64,000 nucleotides of DNA from Pochonia chlamydosporia 170 (taxonomy: Eukaryota > Ascomycota > Sordariomycetes > Hypocreales > Clavicipitaceae). Position numbers and translations under genes: made by a program. The notes beneath the pieces are model-generated. The model worked only from the letters and a program-made list of their open reading frames with translations. It was not told the DNA's origin and ran no database searches. Shown in pieces: positions 1 through 11,559 of this stretch. Location: the NCBI RefSeq assembly GCF_001653235.2, contig NC_035795.1, positions 2,797,001 through 2,861,000 on the forward strand. Direction: 5' to 3'. The first letter of the stretch is position 1. Each line of letters begins with the position of its first letter.

Positions 1-214
1 GACCGTTGGTTCCACCGGACGATCCGACAATTCAGCATTCAACCCTTCATCAGACCCTGGCCGAACACGCAGAACGACACTGGAATATACGGCTTGAGCA
101 TCATTAGCATCCGTACGGCGACGCTCCCCCTCCGATCTCTTGATCATTTTGTCTGGCAACAAGTGCGCCAAGTGCGACCCCTAATCCTGGATTGACGTTC
201 TCACAACCGCAACC

Positions 215-2309
215 ATGGCCATTGCCATGGGCTGGCAGAAGCCCGACAATGTCGCTGGCTCGTCAGCGCCGGCAATTATGGTCGGTCTCTTTGTCGCTTC
301 CGGTGGATTGCTCTTCGGCTATGATACTGGGTAAGTGGTGTTGATCTGTTTCTTCCCACTAAGATGGTTTTTGTTCGGTCCCCTTTCCACCTTTATACCG
401 CATGGGTTACTGGGAGAATGTGCTTCAAAGCGACATGACAACTGTACGCACTTGTATGTGCGAGTTCAGGCCGCTACCAAACCAGGACCCGGGGGATCTT
501 TTTGTTATCTCATATCGTGAGGTTTAGTTGGAGTGGAATAAGCCCCGGTCAACGGCTTTCGCAACTCCGTTGGATATTTTCTATTTATCAGAAAGATGCC
601 ACCGTTACTAACTCATCCCCTCTGCCTTTAGAGCCATAAATGGTATTCTCGCCATGTCGGAATTCAAGACTCAATTTGGTGCCAATTGTCGTTCGACCAC
701 TAATGCCGACTCCGTCTCGATTTGTCCAAAAGACGCCGCCCTCATCGTCGCAATTTTGAGCGCTGGCACAGCTGTCGGTGCACTCCTCGCTGCCCCTGCC
801 GGAGATTCATTAGGTCGGCGAATCAGCCTTCTCATCTCGGTTGGCATCTTCTGTATTGGTGCGATCTGCCAGACCTGCGCCCAGGAGATTGTGCTTTTAC
901 TGATTGGCAGGTGCGTTGGCAACCCAAACCCTTTCCCGCGGATATTGTTTTTGCAACCTAGACGCGGCTAACCTGAAAATAGAGCATTGGCCGGTGTCGG
1001 TGTAGGAGCCATCTCAGTCTTGGTTCCCCTGTATCAGTCAGAAATGGCGCCAAAATGGATTCGTGGAACATTAGTCTGTGCCTATCAACTCTCGATTACT
1101 ATTGGCCTGTTATCCGCATCTGTCGTCAACATTATAACCTCCAAAATTACAAACTCTTCGGCCTACCGCATACCTCTCGGTCTTCAGCTTGTCCCTGCGC
1201 TCATTCTTACCGCCGGTCTTCTCATGCTACCAGAAACTCCACGCTTCCTCATCAAGCAAGGCAAGAACGAGGCTGCTGGTCTTTCCCTGAGTCGACTTCG
1301 GCGACTAGACATTACGCATCCCGCACTCATCGAAGAGTTGCAGGAAATTATTGCAAATCATCAGTACGAACTTACACTCGGTCCATCAACCTACAAAGAC
1401 GCCTTTTTCGGTTCGCCACACCTTGGTCGTCGAACGTTCACGGGATGTGGTCTCCAGATGCTTCAGCAGTTATCTGGTATCAACTTCATCATGTATTACA
1501 GCACGACATTCTTCAACGGTGTTGGGGTCAACAGCCCGTACACAAAATCGACTATTATCAATGTCATCAATGTTGTGTCCACCATCCCTGGCCTGCTCAT
1601 TATCGAATCATGGGGTCGTCGTAGGTTGCTGATGATTGGCGCTCTTGGCATGGCGGCCTGCCAATTGCTCATGGCGTCCTTCACAACAGCGGCTGGTGAC
1701 GATCTGAAATATACCAAGGAAACCATTCTTGTTGTCTTTTGTTGCTTCAACATTTTCTTCTTTGCTGCGTCCTGGGGCCCAGTCGTCTGGGTCGTCACAT
1801 CGGAAATCTACCCCCTGAAAGTGCGAGCCAAGTCCATGTCGCTCTCTACCGCGTCCAATTGGATACTGAATTTTGGAATCGCCTATGCTACCCCTTTTAT
1901 GGTCGAATCTGGCCCGGGTTCGGCCAGTTTCGGACCCAAAATCTTCTTCATATGGGGAGCATTTTGCATCGTCGCCTTTTTCTTTGTTTGGTGTATGGTA
2001 TACGAAACCAGTAAGATCAGTCTGGAGCAAATCGACGAAATGTACGAACGTGTCAATCATGCATGGAATAGCAAGGATTTCCAACCAAGTTGGAGTTTCC
2101 AGCAAATCCTCGACCAGGGTTGGTCACCAAGTGGCATCCCAGAACACGAGCTACAGACCACGGCATCACAAAGTAGTGCGGATACAACACTAGGCGACTC
2201 AGGGTCGTCGACGATCACGATACAGCATAGTGACGAGGAGCACAACCAAACAAGACAATCAAATGAGAATAAGACGGTACCGATGGCGAGTGTTGATTTC
2301 AGTTATTGA
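215..2309 (+). CDS. MFS hexose (monosaccharide) transporter
   Basis: A sugar porter of the major facilitator superfamily that imports hexoses across the plasma membrane, probably by proton symport as in its fungal relatives. I read three exons, 215-330, 632-910 and 983-2309, joined over GT..AG introns of 301 and 72 bp; both junctions keep the frame and rebuild conserved motifs (GYDTGAING and GRALAGVGVGA). The product is 573 aa, normal for the family. Visible signatures are GRR after TM2, PETPRFL at the end of the first half, the QQLSGINFIMYY segment of TM7, GRR again in the second half, and a C-terminal ETSKISLEQID motif. A hydrophilic tail of about 80 residues follows. The start codon is the ATG that opens the exon encoding TM1. 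It resembles high-affinity glucose carriers of the HGT-1/RGT2 group, but the substrate cannot be fixed from sequence. The first intron is long for this genome. Confidence 0.93.
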
Positions 2310-2973
2310 GCAATATACCCGCGCCATTTGAGCGCAGCACATGTGGAAATTTACCTACATACTTGATGTTTTTTTAAACGAGAGCTGGAACTGGGTTTAT
2401 TATGTGACAATACGAATTTACTAGTTGTTTATCAGCGATGGAGTTTTTTTTATCAAATGGAGTTTGGCACGGGAAGGAAGGCAGCATATATCTATATCTA
2501 CAAGCCAGCAATTTTGGGTTGAAAGGGAAGCTCAGAGATCTAGGATGGGAGTGTTTGTTTATATATATTCCAAACGATTTTCCCTCTTTGAAGGGCCAGT
2601 GAATCGGTTTTGGCGTTTGGAAATGGACTATGGGGGGGCATGAAAACACACCACCTATCTTGCTTGCAATTCAAGCCTAATTTCTTGGGTACTTTACACT
2701 GCGACGACGGAGTCGTCTGAATTGATTTGAATACAACTGTACAAAATGCATCTGATGTGCTGCTAGTGTTGAATGTAACTGCTTTACTCGCAACATGTTG
2801 ATTATAAGCTATCAACAGTATGCCTCAGAATTCTACATATTTGATGCGCAAATGTCCGCAGTTTGGGGCAGTTTCTGGCCCTAAGAAACAGGCAGGTTTA
2901 TAAAACAAATTAACAAGACCCGCAATCATCAGCCAACGAATCAATTCGTCCGGCGAGGCAACACCTCGTCTTC
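2310..2973. other. Intergenic, transporter 3' flank
   Basis: This holds the 3' untranslated region of the transporter and spacer before the tRNA gene. Short reading frames here overlap on both strands, lack motifs and are not credible genes. Confidence 0.6.
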
Positions 2974-3064
2974 CTCCGGGTAGTCTAGTTGGTTTATGGC
3001 GTCTGACTGTAATTGCTTCATCAGTGTAATCAGAATGTCGCGTGTTCGAATCACGCCCTGGAGA
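2974..3064 (+). tRNA. tRNA-Tyr (GUA) with intron
   Basis: The segment folds as a tRNA. The 7-bp acceptor stem pairs CTCCGGG (2974-2980) with CCTGGAG (3057-3063) with one G-T pair, followed by discriminator A at 3064. The T arm is GCGTG-TTCGAAT-CACGC. The anticodon stem is TCTGA (3002-3006) with TCAGA (3030-3034). The loop begins C-T-G-T-A-A, placing anticodon GTA at 3009-3011. About 16 nt (roughly 3013-3028) interrupt the loop after position 37, the usual place for a nuclear tRNA intron, and tRNA-Tyr is a classic intron-bearing species. A T-run at 3067-3073 would terminate RNA polymerase III. Intron ends are approximate. Confidence 0.92.
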
Positions 3065-3872
3065 TTATTTTTTTGCTCATTTTTGGGGGGCTTGTTCAAG
3101 TTGCGCATGCTTGAGATGTGGCCTTTTTGCTTCTTTTATTAAACACGACTAGCAATTCGTACTTGGGACAACTGATGCATCATGTAGGGTTGAACGAAGT
3201 CTGTTAGTAGTAATTTCACGTCTGGTGGTCTAGAGTACGGAGCAGTTGTCTTGGATGAGAACATTGAAAGCGGTTGAAGTGGCCAGTCGCACAATGTGTT
3301 CTGCTTCGATTTAGCAGGCACTCATCACACATTTGCCCAGGCTGCTTTTCCCAGCACGGCTCGGTTGATGTTGTGGGAATGAGACGTGATATTTGATGAT
3401 CCTACGAATGCCTCGCTGGTTCCTGAACAAACAGACCGCGTTGGTCAGTTTAGACGCACAAATGGACCATTTCACTGATCATGATGCTGATTTTGCAATG
3501 AAACCATTCTACTACATTGCTGTCCACATTATGACCCTACATACACTATTTATTGCCTTATGCATGACGCCATTACAAACGCTATTCCTGCATTATGCTG
3601 TCTCACTCAGCATATTCTTCCTTGTATGCCAGAGGGATATAATGCATCATGGAAACAATCATGACAGCTACAAATGCAAATCATTATTGCGGGTGATGGA
3701 TGGTCGAATGAGAACCAGCTCATGACCACTTTGCGCCTTCGCAATGCCGATGGATATCGTTCGTTGCCTTTAGAGTAGACATGGGTGACAATGTAACTAA
3801 CTGGTGAGAAAAACAAGGCATCAATCAATAAACTACATCTCTGGTTCAATGCGGATTGAAATGACGCGAAGA
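3065..3872. other. Intergenic
   Basis: After the polymerase III T-run nothing recognisable is present. The one longer frame (3393-3725, plus) has no family features and atypical composition. Confidence 0.5.
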
Positions 3873-4361
3873 CTACTTTTCCTTTCGTGCCGTCAACTGT
3901 TGTCGAATGATATCAAGTTCGGTATCCATCGTATTGTAACCAGAGTAATCGGGAACGAAACTCTCTGCTCGTCGTCTTCTTTCCTCTGTTTCCTCGTCCT
4001 GCCCCTCGGCTGTAGCTCTTCTGTCGTCGTTCTTTGACTGTCCAGGTCGAGGCTTCTTGTAGCTGTGGTCCTTAGATTTTCGCGATCGACCGCCATATCT
4101 TGTATTTGCTGACTTATGCAGTCGGGAGGATGATGGTGGTCGCCTGCTTGACTTGCGCGATGTGCTGCCTTTGTTTCGTTCGTCCGGAGCGGCAGCCTCT
4201 CCTGGTGTCGGGCGTCGTAGCTCGTTTTGTTGGGTAGCCCATTCTTTCAAGCCAGCACTCTCCAGAATGGAGAGAAAGGAAGTTTCCATTTGACACCTGA
4301 CGGGTGTACCATCTAAACCAACAAATGGCCTGTTGTCTTGAGGGCCCGAGGGAGACGACAT
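3873..4361 (-). CDS. Hypothetical charged protein, 162 aa
   Basis: Single-exon frame of 162 aa that I do not recognise. The N-terminal third (about residues 15-50) looks ordered, with a hydrophobic stretch around METSFLSILESAGLKEW. Residues 50-125 are rich in Ser, Arg, Lys and Pro and look disordered, with an SR-like, basic character. The C-terminal end, from about residue 133, regains order (FVPDYSGYNTMDTELDIIRQQL). No signal peptide or membrane segment is seen. The coherent composition and the single-stranded frame argue for a real gene. The basic middle could bind nucleic acid, but this is only an impression. Its upstream side faces a non-coding stretch, so it probably has its own promoter. 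Confidence 0.6.
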   Translation of the reverse strand: MSSPSGPQDNRPFVGLDGTPVRCQMETSFLSILESAGLKEWATQQNELRRPTPGEAAAPDERNKGSTSRKSSRRPPSSSRLHKSANTRYGGRSRKSKDHSYKKPRPGQSKNDDRRATAEGQDEETEERRRRAESFVPDYSGYNTMDTELDIIRQQLTARKEK

Positions 4362-5203
4362 TGCGGCCTTTGCCGCGGTGGTGACGGCGAAGGGTTACAA
4401 ATAAGTAAATATCCACCCTGGACTTTCGACAATCCTGGAGGCTATGGAAAGTTGAAGATATGGTTGGATGGGGGCATCAAACTTGTTACCACATGCTTGG
4501 ACGGAGCAAAAGAACGAGGTTAGGTGCAGGGGAGCAACATGAATAAAGGCTTGACAAGTTTTGTAGTCGCAGAACGGAATGCAGCTCAACTGGTATTGAA
4601 AGAGCATAGAGCAAAACAAACTGAAGTGTGTCCTTAAAGGTTGAAATTAGGTGATACTGCCTTCCCGCCGCGACAGGAAATGACCCGAGCATTGAACGAG
4701 AGATCTTGGATGGTGACATCGACTTAGGCCACCTCGGCTACCCATAAGGAGCCATTTACACCATCATCGGCCTCTCAGCGGACGCGGCAGGCTATTTCTG
4801 GGTCTCATTGAAGAGCATGACCAGTAAACCGGTGCGGGAATGGCCTAACGCCGTCCGTCGATGAGACGGTGGAGGCGGCATCTGTCCAAGAGATTCGGAG
4901 TCTGTGTCCAAAAGCAGACAAAGATTGATTGGCGGAGGGTGTGAGTCGGCGATATCAAGCGGATCGGACCTAGAGTTCCGCCCTACTTACAAGGTGTTGA
5001 GGACCAGATCGTCTTCCTGGACCCGGGGGTCTGGTAAGTCGGGCGAGCCAACGCCCATTGTGACCGGAACGTCCCCAATGGATGAAGAGGCTTGACATTT
5101 TGATGCCAAAGTGGGTGGAATGGCCCATACTTGCAGTGGCGCCGGGCGAGCATTGTCGGACCTGTGGCTATTCACCTGTAAGGATTTTTCTTGCAGCCGA
5201 GCA
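4362..5203. other. Intergenic
   Basis: No credible gene. It contains the presumed promoter of the 162-aa gene. Short frames on both strands are mutual shadows. Confidence 0.45.
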
Positions 5204-6292
5204 CTAGGACAGGAGGCAAGACGATAAGAAACTGCAGCCTCGAAATTCCCGCCGCAATTGCATTGTTGAGTCTGGTGACAGTGCTGTGGAAGGTGTGCGG
5301 ATAATGGACCATAATTTGTCAAAGATGTTGTGACACTCTGCAGAGCCCCCAAGACGTTTGAGTAGTGAAAAAGGCGGTGTCCAATCAGTGTAACAGGAAC
5401 AGGCTGGTTTCTGGCTAATTGATGCATATGCAAATTTGCTCCAACAAGACACAGTTGGTAGGACAGATCTTTCGGGGCCAAAGACAAGAGTTGCAACTGT
5501 CACCGGCGAAAGCCAGGCATGCAAGCTGTTTGCCATTGCATCATTAGCTTCTCCACCTCGCTGCAGAATAGATATCATCATGTCTGCCATCCTTGCACTT
5601 GCTGGATCTTTCTTCTCAAAGTGTTTGAGGCTGTATGCAGTCCATGCATGGCTAGTTGGTTTTGTGGTCGGCCGTCCCGAGGCAACCTGACTTACACACG
5701 GGAAGAATTGCCCGCAGAAAATATGATATGTAGCATTAAAGCTGCTGTCGATAGCCAAGAAGCTCATTGCTGCCCGCACCGCGTTGAAATGTGGCAGAGG
5801 AGAGTGCGCAGCGAAATAGTACCCAAAGGATGTAAGCCAGTTGAATCGTTGACCCAGAAGATATCTTATCCTTGAACTGGCCGCAGGATGAGGCTTCCTG
5901 CGGAGACGAATCCGGTCCTCTTTGTTGAAGAGGAAGACAAGGTTCGGGGGTATAACTTGTGGGAAATCGGTTCCAATGCTGGCATTGCAGGTCATTGAGG
6001 AAGCAGAGCCAGCTGTTTTGACAACTCTTCGTGATGGAGCTGTAGCGATATTGACGGCTTGAGATTGGTGGCCGTAGGCTGGATGGTGTGTATTGTAGAA
6101 TTTTGAGAGAGTGCCAAAAGTAACGGACAAATGTAAGAAAAGAAGAAGAAGAAGATGCAGAGTACCTGAGAGACAAAGCCAGAGAGGGGTCGGGACGAAC
6201 ATTGAAACGTGTCGGGGGAAAGCGATTGCTCGATGCCACCAGCTGGCTGACCAACTGCTCCTTCCCTCATGCAAGCGACTGGGCTGTGACAA
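5204..6292 (-). CDS. Possible hypothetical protein (structure uncertain)
   Basis: A 362-aa open frame, unrecognised. The central part (about residues 110-290) reads like normal protein, with balanced composition and alternating hydrophobic and polar stretches. The N-terminal region contains a hydrophobic run (LHLLLLLFLHLSV) encoded by a TTCTTC-type pyrimidine-rich tract, which could be part of an intron or leader rather than coding sequence. The C-terminal 60 residues are poorer in structure and may also belong to an intron. The true gene is therefore probably shorter or spliced. No motif or family could be named. It lies in the same orientation as the spliced gene immediately upstream. Confidence 0.35.
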   Translation of the reverse strand: MSQPSRLHEGRSSWSASWWHRAIAFPRHVSMFVPTPLWLCLSGTLHLLLLLFLHLSVTFGTLSKFYNTHHPAYGHQSQAVNIATAPSRRVVKTAGSASSMTCNASIGTDFPQVIPPNLVFLFNKEDRIRLRRKPHPAASSRIRYLLGQRFNWLTSFGYYFAAHSPLPHFNAVRAAMSFLAIDSSFNATYHIFCGQFFPCVSQVASGRPTTKPTSHAWTAYSLKHFEKKDPASARMADMMISILQRGGEANDAMANSLHAWLSPVTVATLVFGPERSVLPTVSCWSKFAYASISQKPACSCYTDWTPPFSLLKRLGGSAECHNIFDKLWSIIRTPSTALSPDSTMQLRREFRGCSFLSSCLLS

Positions 6293-6488
6293 TCACTTGC
6301 ACACATCGTCTTGCAATGTCTGGTTCAACACAAACAGGTCCAACATCTCGGCGGACTCTAATTATCTGTCCCGACGCCAAGAGCAACGGTACAGAAAACA
6401 GATCTCTGCATCACCCCCTTCAGCCCTACGGCCTGGACCAGAGATACTGTCCTGGGAGCTGCAGACCGAAGAGCGACGTTCATAGCCT

Positions 6489-7376
6489 CTAAGCCAAGTC
6501 AATCGCTGGAGGGGCTCCGTGAAGCCTCCGAAACTCCACGGGTCGAGGATCATTTTCGGGAGCAGGTCGCAGCCTCAGCGTTGGAAAAGCCGGTCTGCGG
6601 GTATCTGGTTGCAGTGCCTGAGACGTCTGAGTTGCCGTGGATGCATACACTACAGAGCCTTCCTCCGTATCATCATCAGACGCTTCCTCTTCTGCAGACT
6701 TGTAACTTTCTTCGCCCGATTCAAGTGATTCTGACTCGTGTCCCGTGCCGCCTTCATCATGAGTGTGAAATGAGCCATCGTGAGACTGCGACTCTTCCTC
6801 GTCGACAGATGGTGGCAGCTGAGGAAGTTGATCCGAAACTGCATCAAGCTCACGGCCGAGAAGCTGCATCGTACCAGGCGCTGGACCGACAGGCGACCCC
6901 GGCGAAGAAGGGGAGATGGAATCAAGCTCGTCCTCTGACGGGCTGAGAAGCGGCGGCATGGTATCAGATGACATGCTGCGGGAACTGCGTCAAGCGTCAG
7001 TATACTACAAACAGTTTACATTGTACCACTTGCAGGCCTACCGTATCATGCTGCTTCTCGACAAGAGAAACGCGTAAATATCCGATTCGTAACACAGAGG
7101 GAGGGCAGCCGTATCTTCAAGCGGTATGCCGTGTGTATTCATAAATATCAAGGCGGCGTCGACATGCACCACGCAATAGCCTCGCTTGGGGGGGCGTGAT
7201 ATCTCGAAGCCCTCGCATAGTACTCTCGTAGAACGCCAATGATTTTGTATAAAGCGGTCGACATCATCGCCATCGTACACCACCCGGCAAAACTGGAGAA
7301 CAGGGAGGCAATAGTCCTTATCATAGCGATAGAAAGCGCGGCAAATTTTGCAGATATTCGCAGTGAATCTACACAT
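6489..7376 (-). CDS. Hypothetical protein, Cys-rich N-terminus and acidic tail
   Basis: Two exons (7376-7042 and 6984-6489) join over a 57-bp GT..AG intron that preserves the frame, giving 276 aa. The first exon encodes a compact part of about 110 residues that opens with MCRFTANICKIC and carries several cysteines up to about residue 70; these could bind metal or form a small fold. The second exon encodes a disordered, very acidic tail rich in Ser, Glu, Asp and Pro (about residues 115-230). The start at 7376 is chosen because the residues before it in the same frame (an alternative ATG at 7466) look non-coding. I do not recognise the family. The acidic tail would suit a nuclear or scaffolding role, but that is inference. 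Confidence 0.6.
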
Positions 7377-8430
7377 TGTGCTGATTTGTGACCGGCAGTG
7401 AAGTGTTGTATGAAGTGTCACCCTGTCTGATGAGCAATGGCGTGTTAGTATTTGTTTGAGCAGCAAGGGTAGTTTTCGTCATCCGTGTTCTGTGACTCTG
7501 TGTGGGCTATTATAGGTGAAATGCATTCACAGCCTCCTACTTGATACGTGTGCTAGGATAAGGGAGAGCATGGTGTAATGCTAGGTGAAGTTCACCATGC
7601 TTAGGTGAATGCCATGATTTCAGTGAATTACTTACAGGTTGTTTAGTGTGTGGTGCCTCGTCCTATACAGAAGCAGGCAAAGCGTGTGGAAATTATGATC
7701 AAGGAAGACTGTGATTACAATACGGCAAGCCAGATGGTACGGCTTGAAGGGGTACTACTGCACATTTAAATATCAAGTCTGAACAACCTGTCCACTATGA
7801 ATTCTTCTTCCTTTTCTAGGTTTCACCGGCGTCCCGAAATGCCGATGTATTTGAAGCCTACCCATTTGGTGAATGTTAATGTGTCTAAGTTTTAGCCTAC
7901 ACCAAACTCATGCGACTTATACAAAAGTAATTCCGGTTGCACTAGCAAGGCCTAAATGTATTGGCCAATGTTTGGGGGAACCTAATAATGCCTCTGGTGG
8001 GTAGAGAGTTTGCTAAGAAGTTTTGTTCCTGAAGCGTAGGGTAAGCGGATATACTTTGGAACTTGTAAACTTAGCCTCGGCCGCCTGGTATCGATTCAGG
8101 GGTTCTGCGTGAGGGTCGTCCGCAGCTCTAGTCCAGGAACATCCCGAGGCCCCACGTTGACGGACCAGACTGGGCGACCCCAATGCCACATCCACCCCAG
8201 CAGACGACACGTCCTCCTTCGTTCCAGCCAGAGCGACGGTATTGCCAATTCGCTTGACCAGTCACTCGTTTATATTGCATCAAATCCCGTCGCGATAACG
8301 GCCCCTCGCATCACCACACGAATTCAATTTCGATTCACGGACCAGGTCCGGCCAAAATGACCTGAAGCCTAGTCCATCACTCCAACACACATTCATCCTG
8401 CCACGCCGACGGCGTCAAGGGACGTCCACA
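7377..8430. other. Divergent intergenic region
   Basis: This separates the minus-strand Cys-rich gene from the plus-strand GUP1-type gene and should hold both promoters. No RNA gene or repeat was recognised. Confidence 0.5.
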
Positions 8431-10450
8431 ATGGGCCCCTCCTTCTTCCGCGAGATATACGACATCGATACCCTCGATACTCGTTTCATGACCTCGTCGT
8501 CCGTTCCGTACCGTACCGTCATTGAAGCCCGTAGCGATCCCGATGCCGTGAAGGAGGCTGCCGACAAAGCGCAAGCTCGTGCACCACTGCCAAAATGGCA
8601 GACACCAGAGTTCTACCTGTACTATTTGGTATTTTTGTGGGCGGTACCGTACATGTTTTGGGTTGCGTATAGCGTGTCGAGGCGTACGTTAATAATCTCA
8701 AGCCAGTTGGTCAGGCAGTAGTTTGCTAACCGAACCTTCGTGTAGCTTCGGACCCCCGATATCCCAAATACGAACGTTTTCTCTCCGATGGTTGGATACC
8801 TGGCCGGAAAATCGACATTTCAGATATACAGTATCACACCTTTCGAGGCAACTTGCCGTACATGGCTGCCTTGCTAATATTCCATCCACTTTTGCGGACA
8901 GCCTGGAATTCGATTTACAGCGGTGCGAGCAAGGGCCGCCAGAGTTCTGCGCGACTAGAACAGCGAGCCTCGTTTGATTTCGCGTTTGCTATCCTATTCT
9001 TGATCATCTTGAATGGCATTTCGGCGCTCAAGGTGCTGCTGATTCTGTACCTCAACTTCCAGATTGGACGCAAACTTCCGCGCAAGTACGTGCCTGTGGC
9101 GACCTGGGTCTTTAATATCTCAACCCTGTTTGCAAACGAGCTTTGTGAAGGCTACCATCTGAGAAATGTTGCGAGCCACATCTCTCCACCGGTCAAGGTC
9201 GGCGCGACGGGGGATGTGACAGACTCTCCGTTGATGCAGACCGGCGCATGGTTGGATGGATTCGGAGGTATTATGCCTAGATGGGAAGTTTTGTTTAATA
9301 TTACGATTCTGCGACTCATCAGTTACAATATGGATTATTACTGGAGCATTGATAAGAAGGCGTCGAACGCATTGGAGGTAAGCTCTGTCAATTCACCGAT
9401 TTATCCCCGGACTGCGTCTAATGCACACAAGAAGAAACAATTGGACCCAGCAAACCTGTCTGAACGAGATCGCATCACCATTTCAGCCGACCCCGAAGAC
9501 TACTCGTTTCGGAATTACATCGCTTACGCCGTTTATGCGCCTCTGTATCTGGCCGGACCAATCCTCACATTCAACGACTACATTTCGCAGCTTAAATTCA
9601 AGCCGGCTAGTATTGAGAAGCCACGCACAATCCGTTACGGTATCCGATTTCTACTGGTTCTGCTTGCCATGGAACTGATCCTGCACTTTGACTATGTCAG
9701 TGCCATCAGTATGGCCAGCCCTGTCTGGGGCGACTATTCAGCTGCCGAGCTTAGTTTGCTGTCATTCTTCAACCTGCACATTATCTGGCTCAAGCTCCTT
9801 TTACCATGGCGACTCTTCCGTCTGTGGGCCCTGGTGGATGGCATCGATCCGCCTGAAAACATGGTCCGCTGCGTGAGCAACAACTACAGCACACAGCTGT
9901 TCTGGCGCGCATGGCACCGTTCCTACAACCGATGGCTGATTCGGTACCTGTACGTTCCTCTGGGCGGCGCATCCTTCCGCAACTGGGCCGCGGCGGCTCG
10001 ATCAACATTGACGTTCTTCTGCGTCTTCACGTTTGTAGCCCTGTGGCACGACATTCAACTCCGCCTGCTGATTTGGGGCTGGTTGATTGTGTTGTTCATG
10101 GTGCCTGAATGGACGGCGGCATACCTTTTCCCCAAGCGGAAGTGGGAGAGCCGCCCTACAGAGTATCGCATGCTGTGTTGTGTGGGCGCCGTGGCCAACG
10201 TGCTGATGATGATGGCAGCCAACTTGGTTGGGTTTGCGGTAGGTTTGGACGGATTACAGAGTATTATTGCGGGGATACTGCACGACTGGTCAGGTAAGTT
10301 AATTGTGTCTTGGACTATTTTGCGTGTTGCTGACAATGACTAGGGTTCATCTTCTTGACGGTGGCTTGTGCTTGTTTGTTTGTGGGCATCCAAGTCATGT
10401 TTGAGATTCGCGAGTCGGAAAAGCGCAAGGGTGCGACGCTGAAATGTTGA
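8431..10450 (+). CDS. GUP1: GUP1-type MBOAT acyltransferase
   Basis: A membrane-bound O-acyltransferase of the Gup1 family, which in yeast remodels GPI anchors in the ER by adding a long acyl chain and also affects glycerol uptake phenotypes. Exons are 8431-8683, 8746-10293 and 10344-10450; the introns (62 and 50 bp) restore frame, giving 635 aa, the usual size. Family features in order: LDTRF near the N-terminus, WQTPEFYLYYLVFLWAVPYMF (first membrane segment), the PRYPKYERFLSDGWIPGRK stretch, a membrane core with APLYLAGPILTFNDYISQ, and a late FVALWHD segment holding the MBOAT histidine. About 10 hydrophobic segments are visible. A Gup1-like segment (residues about 300-325) starts with VSSVNSPIYPRTASNAHKK; this could hide an extra short intron, but the frame is open. 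Confidence 0.93.
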
Positions 10451-10687
10451 TGTGCTCTACATACTGTAATGTATACAAATCAGATATTAATGAAATAACC
10501 GTGATTGTAATATGTATTCATGATATTGTATGACCGTGATTGTAATACAAGTTAGATATTAATGATATGACCGTGGTTGTAATGCATGTATTAAGGATAT
10601 TATATGACCGCAGCCGTGTCTACTCCCTGTGTATCCCAACCCAACTCGTATCCCCATCAGCTCAAATGCACTCTATTCAACAGCACT

Positions 10688-11559
10688 CTACGTCCCCTTG
10701 GCCGTATTCATCTCCACATCCACATCCGCTCTCCTCTCATCGACAAATTTCCCCATCTTCCCCAACTTCACCTCACTAACCCACCTCCTCAGCCAAACAA
10801 CCCCCCAAACCACCACAAAAATAACCACGATTCCCACCGCAATGCCCACCACATACGCAGCAACATACCCCCTCCCACCGACCTTGTCGTGATCCAAAAA
10901 ACTATACGTATACCACCCCTGGCTAGCGAGCGTAACAAACGCAACGCCCAAATACCCCAGCAATATACCCATCAGCCACGCCAGATGCACCCACGGCATG
11001 GTGTCCGTCCTCGCGAGCAGCACCTCAAACAGCGCGAACAGCGAGTTCAGTCCATGCTGCGAGACGTTGTGCCACCCGTCGAAGGGGAGCTCGAACCACG
11101 GCGCAGAGTACAGCACGCCCCAGTACACGATGGTCACGAGGAACGGCAGCGTGATGACGGTGGTGTAGAAGAGGGAGTGCAGCGCCTGCAAGGGTCGTGG
11201 AAATGTTGAGAGGAGCGGTTTCTTGCGGAGGATGTATGTGAGTGTGTGGATGGACGAGGCGAGGAAGTAGAAGCCGAGGCCCCAGAATGTTAGAACGGTG
11301 AAGTAGGAGAAGGATTGGCGGACGGTGAGGCAGCCGCCGAGAGAGGCGTGCGCGCATGTGTAGCCGATGATGAAGAAGAGCGTGGTGAAGATGTAGATGC
11401 TCTGTTTTTGGTTAGTCGTGATGGCTGCTGGATGGGAGGGATACGTACAATGAGGGCGCGGCATGCGAAGAGGAGCCATGGTGGGAGGAGCCATGATGTT
11501 ACGAAGCGGTTTGTAGGGTCGAATGGCTGGGTGCCGAAGGAGAAGATGTTTTTGGGCAT
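10688..11559 (-). CDS. Multi-pass membrane protein, FAR-17a/AIG1-like (tentative)
   Basis: Two exons, 11559-11449 and 11401-10688, separated by a 47-bp intron, give 274 aa. The first exon starts MPKNIFSFGTQPFDP and enters a membrane segment at once. The second carries about five more hydrophobic segments and ends in a short basic, then acidic tail. The segment WHNVSQHGLNSLFALFEVLL, with His and Asn near a membrane helix, is the kind of signature seen in the FAR-17a/AIG1 (ADTRP-like hydrolase) and rolling-stone groups, which is why I name them; the assignment is tentative. Coding DNA is strongly GC-rich and the opposite strand is open over long distances as a side effect. It is convergent with the GUP1-type gene. 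Confidence 0.75.

Noticed and set aside
10604..11209. Plus-strand frame of 201 codons
   Set aside because: Lies opposite the GC-rich membrane-protein gene and has Pro/His/Gln-rich nonsense composition; an antisense shadow.
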